A stretch of 18,661 nucleotides of DNA, taken from NCBI GenBank assembly GCA_017461685.1, contig JAFTXF010000001.1, forward strand, positions 1-18,661. The letters run 5' to 3'. Below the pieces are notes generated by a model. That model did not search any database. It saw only the letters and a list, made by a program, of their open reading frames with translations, and was not told where the DNA came from. Source of the stretch: Lachnospiraceae bacterium. GTDB lineage: Bacteria; Bacillota; Clostridia; Lachnospirales; Lachnospiraceae. How positions within the stretch are numbered: position 1 is the first letter of the stretch; every line of letters begins with the position of its first letter. Made by a program: the position numbers and the translations under genes. Positions 1 through 7,373 of this stretch are shown here, one piece after another.

Positions 1-1
1 C

Positions 2-241
2 GATAACCGCGGTGAGAACCGTCAGGGTGGATATAACGGTGAACGCAGAAACGATAACCGCGGTGAGAACCGTCAGGGCGGATATAACGGCGAGCGCAGA
101 AATGATAATCGCGGTGAGAACCGTCAGGGTGGCTACAACGGCGAACGCAGAAATGATAACCGCGGCGAGAACCGCCAGGGTGGCTATAATGGCGAACGCA
201 GAAATGACAACCGTGGTGACAATCGTCAGGGCGGCTACAAC
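2..241 (+). repeat. 51-bp in-frame tandem repeats in the IF-2 N-terminal linker
   Basis: Four full 51-bp units (2-52, 53-103, 104-154, 155-205) and a fifth partial unit (206-241) follow one another without gaps. Each encodes the 17-residue unit DNRGENRQGGYNGERRN, identical at protein level in all four complete copies; the fifth changes E to D and then diverges to NRQQGGY. DNA differences are few and synonymous. The array probably continues left of the window, because it is already in register at base 2. Composition (R, G, N, Q, Y) is typical of an intrinsically disordered RGG/YGG-like segment. Confidence 0.95.
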
Positions 242-2308
242 AATCGTCAGCAGGGCGGTTACGGTGACAAAGCCATGTATGACAAGGATAAGGATGAAGT
301 AAGACAGACAAGACCCGGTCAGGGCGGTGCCAAGAAACAGGGCGGTCAGAACCGTAATGCAGGCGGCTTTGGCGATGTGGCTCCGGCAAAGGATAATAAG
401 CGTGATGAGCGTCGTACCACCGGCAAAGAAAAAGAGCGTAACAAAAAAGACTATATTTTTGATGAAGAAAACACCAATATTAAGGGCAGAAATAATAATA
501 AAGCCGGCAAATTTATTAAACCTGAAAAGAAGGTAGAGGTTGTTGAAGAACAGATTAAGGTTATCCAGCTTCCGGATGTGATTACCATCAAGGACCTGGC
601 TGATAAGATGAAGATGCAGCCGTCCGCAATCATTAAGAAGCTCTTTATGCAGGGCAAGATTGTTACCGTAAACCACGAATTAAGCTACGAAGAAGCGGAA
701 GAAATCGCAATGGATTACGAGATTCTTTGCGAGAAAGAGGTTATGGTTGACGTAATCGAAGAACTTCTGAAGGAAGAAGAGGAAGGCGAAGAAGTATTGG
801 TAAAACGTCCTCCTGTTATCTGTGTAATGGGTCACGTTGACCACGGTAAGACTTCCCTTTTGGATGCTATCCGTAAGACACACGTTACCGACAAAGAAGC
901 AGGCGGTATTACCCAGCACATCGGTGCTTACACCGTTACCACACAGAGCGGCGAGAAGGTAACCTTCCTTGATACACCGGGTCATGAAGCATTTACGGCT
1001 ATGCGTATGCGTGGTGCCAATGCGACAGATATTGCCATTCTGGTAGTAGCTGCAGATGACGGTGTAATGCCACAGACTGTAGAAGCAATCAACCATGCAA
1101 AGGCTGCAGGTATTGAAATCATCGTTGCCGTAAATAAAATCGATAAGCCGGCTGCCAATATCGAGCGAGTAAAGCAGGAACTTACTGAATACGAGCTGGT
1201 TGCAGAAGACTGGGGCGGCAGTACTGTATTCTGCCCTGTTTCTGCAAAGAGAGGCGACGGTATCGAAGACTTATTGGATATGATTCTGTTAACGGCAGAT
1301 GTATTGGAATTAAAAGCAAATCCAAAGCGTCAGGCAAGAGGTCTTGTCATCGAAGCACAGTTAGACAAGGGCCGCGGTCCGGTTGCTACTGTACTGGTTC
1401 AGAAGGGTACCTTACATGTAGGTGACTTTATTTCCGCAGGTGCCTGCTACGGTAAAGTACGTGCTATGATTGATGACAAGGGCCGCCGCGTAAAGGAAGC
1501 TGGTCCGTCCACTCCTGTAGAGATTTTGGGTCTTTCCGATGTGCCGGAAGCAGGTGAAGTATTCCTGTCCCATGACAGTGACAAGACTGCCAAGACCTAT
1601 GCAGAAACCTACATGGCTGAATACAAGGCACGTATGTTGGAAGAAACCAAGAAGCGCATGAGTTTAGACGATTTATTCGGCAAGATTCAGGAAGGCAATC
1701 TGAAGGAATTAAATATTATCGTAAAGGCAGACGTACAGGGTTCTGTAGAGGCTGTAAAGCAGTCCTTATCCAAGCTGTCTAATGAAGAAGTAGTTGTAAA
1801 ATGTATCCACGGCGGCGTTGGTCTCATCAATGAATCCGACGTTGTACTGGCTTCCGCATCCAATGCGATTATCATCGGCTTCAACTCCAGACCGGACGCT
1901 ACAGCTAAGACTACCGCAGAGCGTGAAGGCGTAGAAATCAAGCTTTACAGAGTTATTTATCAGGCAATCGAGGATATCGAAAAAGCGATGAAGGGTATGT
2001 TAGACCCAATCTTCGAAGAAAAGGTATTAGGCCATGCAGAAGTTCGCCAGATCTTTAAGGCAAGCGCTGTAGGTAATATTGCCGGTTCCTACGTACTGGA
2101 CGGCGTATTCCAGAGAGGCTGCAAGGTTCGTATCACCAGAGAAGGCGAGCAGATTTTCGAAGGCGAGTTAGCAAGCCTGAAGCGCTTCAAGGATGACGTA
2201 AAAGAAGTAAGAGCAGGCTTCGAATGCGGCCTTGTATTTGAAGGCTTTGACCAAATGAAGGAATTTGACATCGTAGAAGCATATACGATGGTAGAAGTAC
2301 CGAGATAA
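2..2308 (+). CDS. infB: translation initiation factor IF-2, 5'-truncated by window edge
   Basis: IF-2 is the GTPase that places fMet-tRNA on the 30S subunit and drives subunit joining. The frame is open from base 2 and gives 768 residues; the true start lies upstream of the window. Visible parts, in order: a disordered Arg/Gly/Asn/Gln-rich repeat linker (2-241), a basic/acidic linker, an IF2N-type helical domain (about 563-724), and the GTPase domain with G1 GHVDHGKT at 830-853, G3 DTPGHE at 971-988 and G4 NKID at 1133-1144. Domains II, III and IV follow to the end. It stops at TAA 2306-2308. All GTPase motifs are intact, so the protein should be functional. The unusual part is the tandem-repeat linker, treated separately. 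Domain identification is by recognised motifs; no other family carries this combination. Confidence 0.97.
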   Translation, partial: DNRGENRQGGYNGERRNDNRGENRQGGYNGERRNDNRGENRQGGYNGERRNDNRGENRQGGYNGERRNDNRGDNRQGGYNNRQQGGYGDKAMYDKDKDEVRQTRPGQGGAKKQGGQNRNAGGFGDVAPAKDNKRDERRTTGKEKERNKKDYIFDEENTNIKGRNNNKAGKFIKPEKKVEVVEEQIKVIQLPDVITIKDLADKMKMQPSAIIKKLFMQGKIVTVNHELSYEEAEEIAMDYEILCEKEVMVDVIEELLKEEEEGEEVLVKRPPVICVMGHVDHGKTSLLDAIRKTHVTDKEAGGITQHIGAYTVTTQSGEKVTFLDTPGHEAFTAMRMRGANATDIAILVVAADDGVMPQTVEAINHAKAAGIEIIVAVNKIDKPAANIERVKQELTEYELVAEDWGGSTVFCPVSAKRGDGIEDLLDMILLTADVLELKANPKRQARGLVIEAQLDKGRGPVATVLVQKGTLHVGDFISAGACYGKVRAMIDDKGRRVKEAGPSTPVEILGLSDVPEAGEVFLSHDSDKTAKTYAETYMAEYKARMLEETKKRMSLDDLFGKIQEGNLKELNIIVKADVQGSVEAVKQSLSKLSNEEVVVKCIHGGVGLINESDVVLASASNAIIIGFNSRPDATAKTTAEREGVEIKLYRVIYQAIEDIEKAMKGMLDPIFEEKVLGHAEVRQIFKASAVGNIAGSYVLDGVFQRGCKVRITREGEQIFEGELASLKRFKDDVKEVRAGFECGLVFEGFDQMKEFDIVEAYTMVEVPR

Positions 2309-2311
2309 AAA

Positions 2312-2440
2312 CACACAAAATTTGTAAAAATGTAATATGATAATAGACTGCTGTAAAATGAAAGTAAAAATCCTCTTGATAGGGCTATTAACTTTACGTT
2401 TTACAGCAGCTCTAAATTACCCTGCATAATTTTATGTGTG
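2312..2440. repeat. nested imperfect palindrome between infB and rbfA
   Basis: The gap 2309-2486 has no gene. It holds an outer inverted repeat (CACACAAAATT 2312-2322 against AATTTTATGTGTG 2428-2440, two extra bases in one arm) and an inner one (CTGCTGTAAAA 2348-2358 against TTTTACAGCAG 2399-2409, perfect 11 bp). The inner stem extends outward by TAGA/TCTA past one bulged base. The whole 129-bp stretch is therefore close to self-complementary. No U-run follows the stem, so it does not look like a standard intrinsic terminator. A small non-autonomous element (MITE-like) or an RNA-processing structure both fit; I cannot choose between them. Confidence 0.6.
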
Positions 2441-2486
2441 CAACGAAAAATATAAAAAGTATGAATAAATAATGAAAGGAAGCCCC

Positions 2487-2879
2487 ATGAGAAAGAATAG
2501 TATGAAAAATACCCGCATCAACGGCGAAGTGCAGCGCGAGCTGGCTGAAATCATCCGCGGCGAGATAAAAGATCCGCGCATATCTCCGCTGACAAGCGTT
2601 GTGGCTGTGCAGGTGGCACCGGATTTAAAGACCTGTAAGGCATATATTAGTGTGCTGGGAAATGAAGAGGCTTGCAAGGAAACTCTGGCAGGTCTGAAAA
2701 GTGCTGCCGGTTTTGTAAGAACAAAGCTTGCCAGAAATTTAAATCTCAGAAATACCCCGGAAATTACGTTTATTATGGACCAGTCTATTGAGTACGGTGT
2801 GGCTATGTCTGCGAAAATCGACGAAGTGATTGCCCAGATTCCGGACAGAAGTGATGAAGAATCAAGTGAGGAAGAGTAA
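2487..2879 (+). CDS. rbfA: 30S ribosome-binding factor A
   Basis: RbfA is a small KH-fold protein that binds the 30S subunit and assists late 16S rRNA maturation, including cold adaptation. The product is 130 residues, a normal family length. Recognisable segments are the N-terminal KNTRINGEVQRELAEIIR, the central CKAYISVLG, and LRNTPEITFIMDQSIEYG near the C-terminus. The start at 2487 is preferred over the in-frame ATG at 2472, because AAAGGAAG (2475-2482) sits four bases before 2487 while nothing ribosome-binding-like precedes 2472. It follows the gene-free palindrome region and ends two bases before the DHH phosphoesterase start, so the two are almost certainly co-transcribed. The acidic, low-complexity C-terminal tail (DEESSEEE) is common in this family. 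Confidence 0.95.
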   Translation: MRKNSMKNTRINGEVQRELAEIIRGEIKDPRISPLTSVVAVQVAPDLKTCKAYISVLGNEEACKETLAGLKSAAGFVRTKLARNLNLRNTPEITFIMDQSIEYGVAMSAKIDEVIAQIPDRSDEESSEEE

Positions 2880-2881
2880 GC

Positions 2882-3826
2882 ATGATAAATCTGTTGCAGG
2901 AATGTAGTGGAGCCAAAGTAATCGGCATCAGCGGCCACACAAGACCGGATGGTGACTGTGTAGGCTCCTGCATGGCATTGTATATGTATTTAAAAAAGAT
3001 ACTGCCTGAGGCAGACATTACCGTATACTTAGAAGAGTCTGCCAAGGCTTACCATCACATGCTCGGTGTGGAGGATATTGATTTCGGTTTTACTGCCAAA
3101 GAGCACTATGATGTGTTCTTTTGTCTGGATACGACCCCGGACCGGCTGGGGGATGCACAGCCTTTATATGACTGTGCAGATAAGAAAATAAATATTGACC
3201 ATCACATTACCAATCCGGGCAGCAGTGATGTGAATTATATACAGCCGGAAATCGGCTCCTGTGCAGAGCTTATTTATAATATCATTCCGGAGGAAGCTTT
3301 AGATAACGATATGGCCAAGGCTATTTATATCGGTATCATACATGATACCGGTGTATTTCAGTTTTCCAACACGAAGCCGAGTACATTGAATATTGCGGCT
3401 AAGCTGATTCAGTATGATATTGATTTTGCCAATCTGATACAGGAAAGCTTTTACGAAAAAAGCTACAAGCAGACGAAGATTATGGCAGATGTGGTACAGC
3501 GAAGCCGGATGTATCTGGAAGGCAGATGTCTGGCCGGTGTTATGACATTGGAGGATATGACCCGTCTGCAGGCCCATGCGAATGACTTTAACGGGATTAT
3601 CAATCGCTTAAAGAGCGTACGGGGTGTGGACTGTGCAGTATTTTTGTATGAAATAGAAAGCGGTCTGTTTAAGGTCAGTCTGCGGACCTCTGATAGGGTA
3701 GATGCCACAGTGATTGCCTGTGCTTTTGGCGGCGGCGGTCATGTGAGAGCAGCCGGCTGCACCGTAAAGGGCAGTCCGGAAGAGGTAATGGAGTTGCTGA
3801 CAAAAGAAATATCCAATCAATTATAG
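2882..3826 (+). CDS. nrnA: DHH/DHHA1 phosphoesterase, NrnA-like (oligoribonuclease / pAp phosphatase)
   Basis: Members of this DHH-DHHA1 family in Firmicutes degrade very short RNAs (nanoRNA) or cyclic-dinucleotide products, and dephosphorylate 3'-phosphoadenosine 5'-phosphate in the cytoplasm. The 314-residue protein shows metal-binding motif I GHTRPDGD (18-25), motif II D83 in CLDTTPD, motif III DHH (106-108) and D155 in IHDTG. The DHHA1 substrate-binding motif GGGGHVRAAGC is at 283-293. All catalytic residues are present. The ATG at 2882 follows GAGGAAG, lying inside the end of rbfA; the gap to rbfA is two bases. The position between rbfA and truB is the usual one for this gene in Firmicutes. 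The exact substrate (nanoRNA, pAp or pApA) cannot be read from sequence, so the gene symbol is given by family and position. Confidence 0.9.
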   Translation: MINLLQECSGAKVIGISGHTRPDGDCVGSCMALYMYLKKILPEADITVYLEESAKAYHHMLGVEDIDFGFTAKEHYDVFFCLDTTPDRLGDAQPLYDCADKKINIDHHITNPGSSDVNYIQPEIGSCAELIYNIIPEEALDNDMAKAIYIGIIHDTGVFQFSNTKPSTLNIAAKLIQYDIDFANLIQESFYEKSYKQTKIMADVVQRSRMYLEGRCLAGVMTLEDMTRLQAHANDFNGIINRLKSVRGVDCAVFLYEIESGLFKVSLRTSDRVDATVIACAFGGGGHVRAAGCTVKGSPEEVMELLTKEISNQL

Positions 3827-3834
3827 GTAGACAT

Positions 3835-4725
3835 ATGAATGGAATTATTAATATATATAAAGAAGCCGGTTTTACTTCTTTTGATGTAGTGGCCAAAATG
3901 CGTGGTATTCTGAAAATCAAAAAAATCGGACATACCGGTACCTTGGACCCGGATGCCACCGGGGTACTGCCGGTATGCGTCGGTAACGGTACCAAGCTGG
4001 TGGAGCTTTTGGCTGACCACGATAAGGAATATGTTGCAGAATTGATTCTGGGCATTGCAACGGACACCCAGGATATCTCCGGCAAGGTGATAAAGAACGC
4101 TCCGGTGGAGGTTACCTGTGAAGAGGTGGCAGAAGCTGTTAGGAGCTTTGTTGGGGAATACATGCAGGTTCCGCCGATGTATTCTGCCCTTAAAGTAAAC
4201 GGCAAAAAGCTTTATGAGCTGGCCAGAGAGGGCATAGAAGTGGAACGTAAGGCCAGACCTGTATGCTTTCATGAAATAGAAATTATTTCCATGGAGCTTC
4301 CGGTGGTTAAGCTTCGGGTGGTATGCTCCAAGGGCACTTATATACGTACACTTTGTAATGATATCGGCGAAAAACTGGGATGCTTTGCAGCCATGAAAAG
4401 CCTGCTTCGTACCCGTGTGGGTGCTTTTGGTATCGAGGAAGCCATTACTTTGCGTGAACTGGAAGAGAAGCGTGATGCAGGAGAACTTGCAGAGGTAGTG
4501 CTTTCTCCGGACAGAGTCTTTGCACATTTGCCGGCAGTATATGCTAAGACAGAGTTTTGCCGACTGCTTGATAACGGCAATACGCTATATCCCAATATGT
4601 TAGAAAAGCCTCCTTACTTTAAGGATGGTGCAGAAGTGCGCATGTATGGCGGAGAACGTTTTTACGGAATCTTTCAGTATGCTGCCAAAGAAAATAAATT
4701 TAAGCCGATAAAAATGTTTTTATAG
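3835..4725 (+). CDS. truB: tRNA pseudouridine(55) synthase
   Basis: TruB converts U55 in the T-loop of tRNAs to pseudouridine. The 296-residue product has the N-terminal KEAGFTS segment, the catalytic loop GHTGTLDPDATG (32-43, nucleophile D38), the tyrosine of KEYVAE (Y67), QVPPMYSALKVNG (112-124) and GTYIRTLCNDIG (168-179) with the conserved arginine R172. The last ~80 residues form the shorter C-terminal TruB/PUA-like part seen in Firmicutes. The ATG at 3835 lies eight bases after the phosphoesterase stop and has only a weak GGTAG-type ribosome binding site. Translation may therefore partly depend on coupling to the upstream gene. The stop is nine bases before ribF. Motifs are complete and the identification is secure. 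Confidence 0.96.
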   Translation: MNGIINIYKEAGFTSFDVVAKMRGILKIKKIGHTGTLDPDATGVLPVCVGNGTKLVELLADHDKEYVAELILGIATDTQDISGKVIKNAPVEVTCEEVAEAVRSFVGEYMQVPPMYSALKVNGKKLYELAREGIEVERKARPVCFHEIEIISMELPVVKLRVVCSKGTYIRTLCNDIGEKLGCFAAMKSLLRTRVGAFGIEEAITLRELEEKRDAGELAEVVLSPDRVFAHLPAVYAKTEFCRLLDNGNTLYPNMLEKPPYFKDGAEVRMYGGERFYGIFQYAAKENKFKPIKMFL

Positions 4726-4734
4726 GAATTTGAT

Positions 4735-5709
4735 ATGGAAATTATTTCAGGAACAATAGATTTTCAAATGGAGGAGTCCACAGCAGTTGTCATCGGTAAG
4801 TTCGACGGGCTGCACATAGGACATCAGCTGTTAATTGACAGACTTCTGGAGCAGAAGAAAAAAGGCCTTAAGGCTGTTGTTTTTACCTTTGACAGGTCTC
4901 CGGTCAGTCTGTTTTTATGTGACGGAGATACATACAGAGAATTGTGTACTCTTCAGGAGAAACGAGAGATTTTTGAGGCCATGGGTGTGGACGTGCTTGT
5001 GGAGTTTCCTATGAATATGCAGACCGCTGCAATTTCTGCAGAGGAATTTGTTACGGAAATGTTACAGAAACAGCTTTTTTGTAAAAAGTTAATTGCCGGA
5101 GAAGATATCACCTTCGGATATAAGGGGCTGGGGGACAGCAGGCTGTTAAAAAAATACAGCAAAGACTGTGGATATGACGTGGAAATTCTTGAGAAGCTTT
5201 TGGTAAATTATGTATTTTCTGAGGAAGCTTCCGGGGAGGAAATCAGTTCTACGGTCATACGTAAGGCAGTAAATGCAGGAAATATTTCAAGAGCTAACCG
5301 CCTGATGAACCGTGCGTTTTCGGTACGCGGTGAGGTTATACACGGCAGACAACTGGGCGGCAGTCTGTTAGATATGCCTACGGCTAATGTGGAATGGCCG
5401 AAAAATAAGGTTCTTCCGCCATTTGGTGTATATTTTACCAGAGTGATTACAGAAGATGGCTGTTATGACAGCATTACCAATGTAGGGAAGAAGCCTACAG
5501 TTGCATCCGCTGAGGAGGAGATATTAAGCGAAAGCTATCTGTATGATTTCCACGGCGATTTGTACGGAAAGGAAATCGTGGTGGAATTCTATGAGTATCT
5601 TCGCCCGGAGCAGAAGTTTGAAAGTCTGGAGGCATTAAAAGTACAAATGCAAAAGGATATGTCCCTGGGCAGAGGTTTTTGGTCTCAGAAAATATTAAAT
5701 CGTATGTAA
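4735..5709 (+). CDS. ribF: bifunctional riboflavin kinase / FAD synthetase
   Basis: RibF phosphorylates riboflavin to FMN and adenylates FMN to FAD. The 324-residue product has the N-terminal nucleotidyltransferase domain with GKFDGLHIGH (21-30), GEDITFGYKGLGDS (about 122-135) and SSTVIR (171-176). The C-terminal riboflavin kinase domain follows, with MPTANV (214-219), GVYFTRV (231-237), NVGKKPTV (249-256) and the FYEYLRPEQKF segment near the end. The kinase loop reads GGSLLDMPTAN instead of the common GxxxGFPTAN, so the glycine before PTAN is replaced by Met; the nucleotide-binding PTAN itself is intact. The start at 4735 follows AGGAA. This is the last gene of the tightly packed cluster. 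I see no clear terminator after it; the next promoter begins only 25 bases downstream. Confidence 0.95.
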   Translation: MEIISGTIDFQMEESTAVVIGKFDGLHIGHQLLIDRLLEQKKKGLKAVVFTFDRSPVSLFLCDGDTYRELCTLQEKREIFEAMGVDVLVEFPMNMQTAAISAEEFVTEMLQKQLFCKKLIAGEDITFGYKGLGDSRLLKKYSKDCGYDVEILEKLLVNYVFSEEASGEEISSTVIRKAVNAGNISRANRLMNRAFSVRGEVIHGRQLGGSLLDMPTANVEWPKNKVLPPFGVYFTRVITEDGCYDSITNVGKKPTVASAEEEILSESYLYDFHGDLYGKEIVVEFYEYLRPEQKFESLEALKVQMQKDMSLGRGFWSQKILNRM

Positions 5710-5734
5710 ACTGTTACAAAACATCAGAAATAGG

Positions 5735-5763
5735 TTGACAGAATGTTATGGAGTTGTTATAAT
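5735..5763 (+). promoter_or_regulatory. consensus SigA promoter with extended -10
   Basis: TTGACA (5735-5740) and TATAAT (5758-5763) are separated by exactly 17 bases, and TG at 5755-5756 makes an extended -10. Both hexamers match consensus perfectly. Transcription should begin near 5770, giving a leader of about 60 bases to the ATG at 5830. The promoter shows that the in-frame ATG at 5743 cannot be the start of the next gene. Confidence 0.9.
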
Positions 5764-5829
5764 GGCTTCGTTGGGTGTAATAAATTTGTAATAAATTTCA
5801 CAAAAGCAATTATATTTAATGGAGCAATT

Positions 5830-6861
5830 ATGACATACAAAAAACTATTATTATTAGGATTTACCTTATATCTTGTGGGCAGTCAGAGTGTGACTGCGCA
5901 GGCAGCAGATTTTTCCATGAACAGCTTGATTAGTAACGTAGGTATTGCAGCAGTTACCAATGAAGTGATGGATGCCAGCAAGTATTTAGAATACAAAGAT
6001 GCCAGCGTGAGCTCCTCCTGGGGCTATGATGAGCTGGGCATTGCTAATCTGAGCGAAGGCAACCTGAATGTGCGCGAGGAGCCGAGTACAAGCGGTGCCA
6101 TCGTAGGCAAGATGTACAATAACGCTGCCTGTGAGATTTTGGAGGAAGTAGACGGCTGGTATCATATCACCTCCGGTGAGGTAGAGGGCTATGTCAGCGC
6201 TGAATTCATCATTACCGGAATCGAAGCCAAGGTTTTAGGCATGGAGCTTGCATACACCAGAGCAGTGGTTCAGGCAGATGGCCTGAATGTACGTGCAGGT
6301 GCCAGTGAAGACGCCGAGATTATTACCAAGGTGGCAAAGGGCCATGAGCTGGAAGTAATCGAAGTGGCAGACGGCTGGGTGAAGTGTGTACTCAATACCG
6401 ATGAGGTTTATGTCAAAGAAGAATACGTTGAGGTAAAGGAAGGCCTGAATACAGCAGTTACCTTATCTCAGTTTAAGTACGGTATGGATGTCAGTGATGT
6501 GCGTGTGGACTTGTGTGAATATGCACTTCAGTTTGTAGGCAATCCGTACGTATGGGGCGGCACCAGCCTTACAAAGGGAGCAGACTGTTCCGGTTTTGTA
6601 TTAAGCGTGTACAAAAATTACGGTATTAAGCTGCCGCATTATTCCCGTTCCCAGTCCAATTACGGAACAGAGATTTCCTACAAGGATGCACTGCCGGGCG
6701 ATTTATTATTCTACGGCAACAGCAAGAGTACCATCAGCCATGTAGCTATTTACATCGGCGACGGACAGATTGTACATGCAAATGACGAGAAGACCGGTAT
6801 TATCGTATCCAATGCCTATTACAGAACCCCGGTGAAGGCCTGCAGATTACTGGAGGATTAA
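5830..6861 (+). CDS. secreted SH3b-SH3b-NlpC/P60 peptidoglycan hydrolase
   Basis: This is a predicted extracellular cell-wall endopeptidase. The 343-residue product begins with a signal peptide (MTYKKLLLLGF... ending near AQAADF). It is followed by two bacterial SH3 domains: one around residues 65-130 with LNVREEPS, one around 142-203 with LNVRAGAS. A C-terminal NlpC/P60 domain completes it. The catalytic cysteine is C253 in GADCSGFV, the histidine is H304 in SHVAIYIG, and H316 in VHAN is the likely third polar residue. NlpC/P60 enzymes with SH3 domains typically cleave the D-Glu to diamino-acid bond in peptide stems. The ATG at 5830 has GGAG (5821-5824) and lies ~60 bases downstream of a perfect promoter. 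An open upstream extension to 5743 overlaps that promoter and is not coding. The gene sits alone between ribF and rpsO, with its own promoter. Confidence 0.93.
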   Translation: MTYKKLLLLGFTLYLVGSQSVTAQAADFSMNSLISNVGIAAVTNEVMDASKYLEYKDASVSSSWGYDELGIANLSEGNLNVREEPSTSGAIVGKMYNNAACEILEEVDGWYHITSGEVEGYVSAEFIITGIEAKVLGMELAYTRAVVQADGLNVRAGASEDAEIITKVAKGHELEVIEVADGWVKCVLNTDEVYVKEEYVEVKEGLNTAVTLSQFKYGMDVSDVRVDLCEYALQFVGNPYVWGGTSLTKGADCSGFVLSVYKNYGIKLPHYSRSQSNYGTEISYKDALPGDLLFYGNSKSTISHVAIYIGDGQIVHANDEKTGIIVSNAYYRTPVKACRLLED

Positions 6862-6940
6862 GCAGGAATAGGGCCTGCAGCAAAAGCAAGGTTTCTATTA
6901 ACGAATAATTCTGATTATTATAAAAAAATTACAAAAACTC

Positions 6941-6969
6941 TTTACAAATGCACAGACTTGTGGTATTGT
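6941..6969 (+). promoter_or_regulatory. probable SigA promoter of rpsO
   Basis: TTTACA (6941-6946, five of six consensus bases) and TATTGT (6964-6969, four of six) are 17 bases apart, with a TG dinucleotide one base before the -10 (extended -10). The predicted start near 6976 gives a leader of about 85 bases before rpsO. An A/T-rich block (6903-6935) lies just upstream and could act as an UP element. Confidence 0.65.
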
Positions 6970-6975
6970 GTATTA

Positions 6976-7060
6976 GTTGAGTATAGCCGTGGCTCAGTGC
7001 AAGGACACTCCGACCTACACTTAGTTACAGGCGATTATAAATATTAAGGAGGATTTTATC
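6976..7060 (+). promoter_or_regulatory. rpsO leader, probable S15 autoregulatory RNA
   Basis: The leader holds the short stems GCC-GT-GGC and AGTG-CAAGGA-CACT, followed by a TCCGACCT stretch and GTTACAGGCGA. It ends in the strong Shine-Dalgarno AAGGAGG (7047-7053). S15 is known to repress its own mRNA in bacteria by binding a leader that mimics its 16S rRNA junction. The arrangement here resembles Firmicutes rpsO leaders, but this is from memory of the pattern and was not checked against a covariance model. Confidence 0.55.
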
Positions 7061-7327
7061 ATGATTTCTAAGGAAAAGAAAACCGCGATCATTAACGAAT
7101 ATGCAAGAACACCTGGTGACACAGGTTCACCGGAAGTTCAGGTAGCTGTTTTAACAGCACGTATTCAGGAGTTAACTGAGCACTTAAAGAGCAATAAGAA
7201 GGATCATCACTCCAGACGTGGTATGTACAAGTTAGTTGGTCAGAGACGTGGTCTCTTAGACTATTTAAAGAAGACAGATATTGAAAGATACCGTGCTTTA
7301 ATTGAGAAGTTAGGTCTCAGAAAATAA
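7061..7327 (+). CDS. rpsO: 30S ribosomal protein S15
   Basis: S15 is a primary 16S rRNA-binding protein that nucleates the 30S platform. The 88-residue product is full length and shows TPGDTGSPEVQVAVLTARI (residues 17-35), the HHSRRGM helix segment and VGQRRGLLDYL, all hallmarks of the family. The ATG follows AAGGAGG by seven bases, an ideal site. The gene has its own promoter and leader upstream and an intrinsic terminator 14 bases downstream, so it can be expressed independently of both neighbours. The rpsO-pnp order is widely conserved. Confidence 0.98.
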   Translation: MISKEKKTAIINEYARTPGDTGSPEVQVAVLTARIQELTEHLKSNKKDHHSRRGMYKLVGQRRGLLDYLKKTDIERYRALIEKLGLRK

Positions 7328-7340
7328 TGTTTTTTATTTA

Positions 7341-7373
7341 GGCGGAGCGTCCCGTAACGTTCCGCCTATTTTT
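7341..7373 (+). terminator. intrinsic terminator of rpsO
   Basis: A GC-rich 9-bp stem (GGCGGAGCG 7341-7349 with CGTTCCGCC 7358-7366, one G-U pair) closes an eight-base loop. It is followed directly by TATTTTT (7367-7373). This is a standard Rho-independent terminator. Since no clear promoter follows before pnp, some readthrough is probably needed for pnp. Confidence 0.92.

Noticed and set aside
2..241. Regularly repeated units that could suggest a CRISPR array
   Set aside because: The units are directly adjacent with no unique spacers, are in frame with infB and vary mainly at synonymous positions.
12..302. 96-residue open frame overlapping the start of infB in another frame
   Set aside because: It is a shadow of the 51-bp repeats: any frame stays open through a repeat lacking stops. 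The IF-2 frame continues through the same bases.
3817..4527. 236-residue open frame on the minus strand across truB
   Set aside because: It lies antisense to a gene with all TruB motifs, has no recognisable domain and no ribosome binding site that I can see.
5743..5829. N-terminal extension of the NlpC/P60 gene
   Set aside because: It overlaps the perfect promoter (5735-5763), so the ATG would be upstream of the transcription start; the start at 5830 has a ribosome binding site and a signal peptide.
6862..6935. Possible terminator after the NlpC/P60 gene (GCAGG-CCTGC at 6863-6879 and AATAAT-ATTATT near 6905-6918)
   Set aside because: The stems are only five to six bp and neither is followed by a U-tract, so I do not call a terminator.
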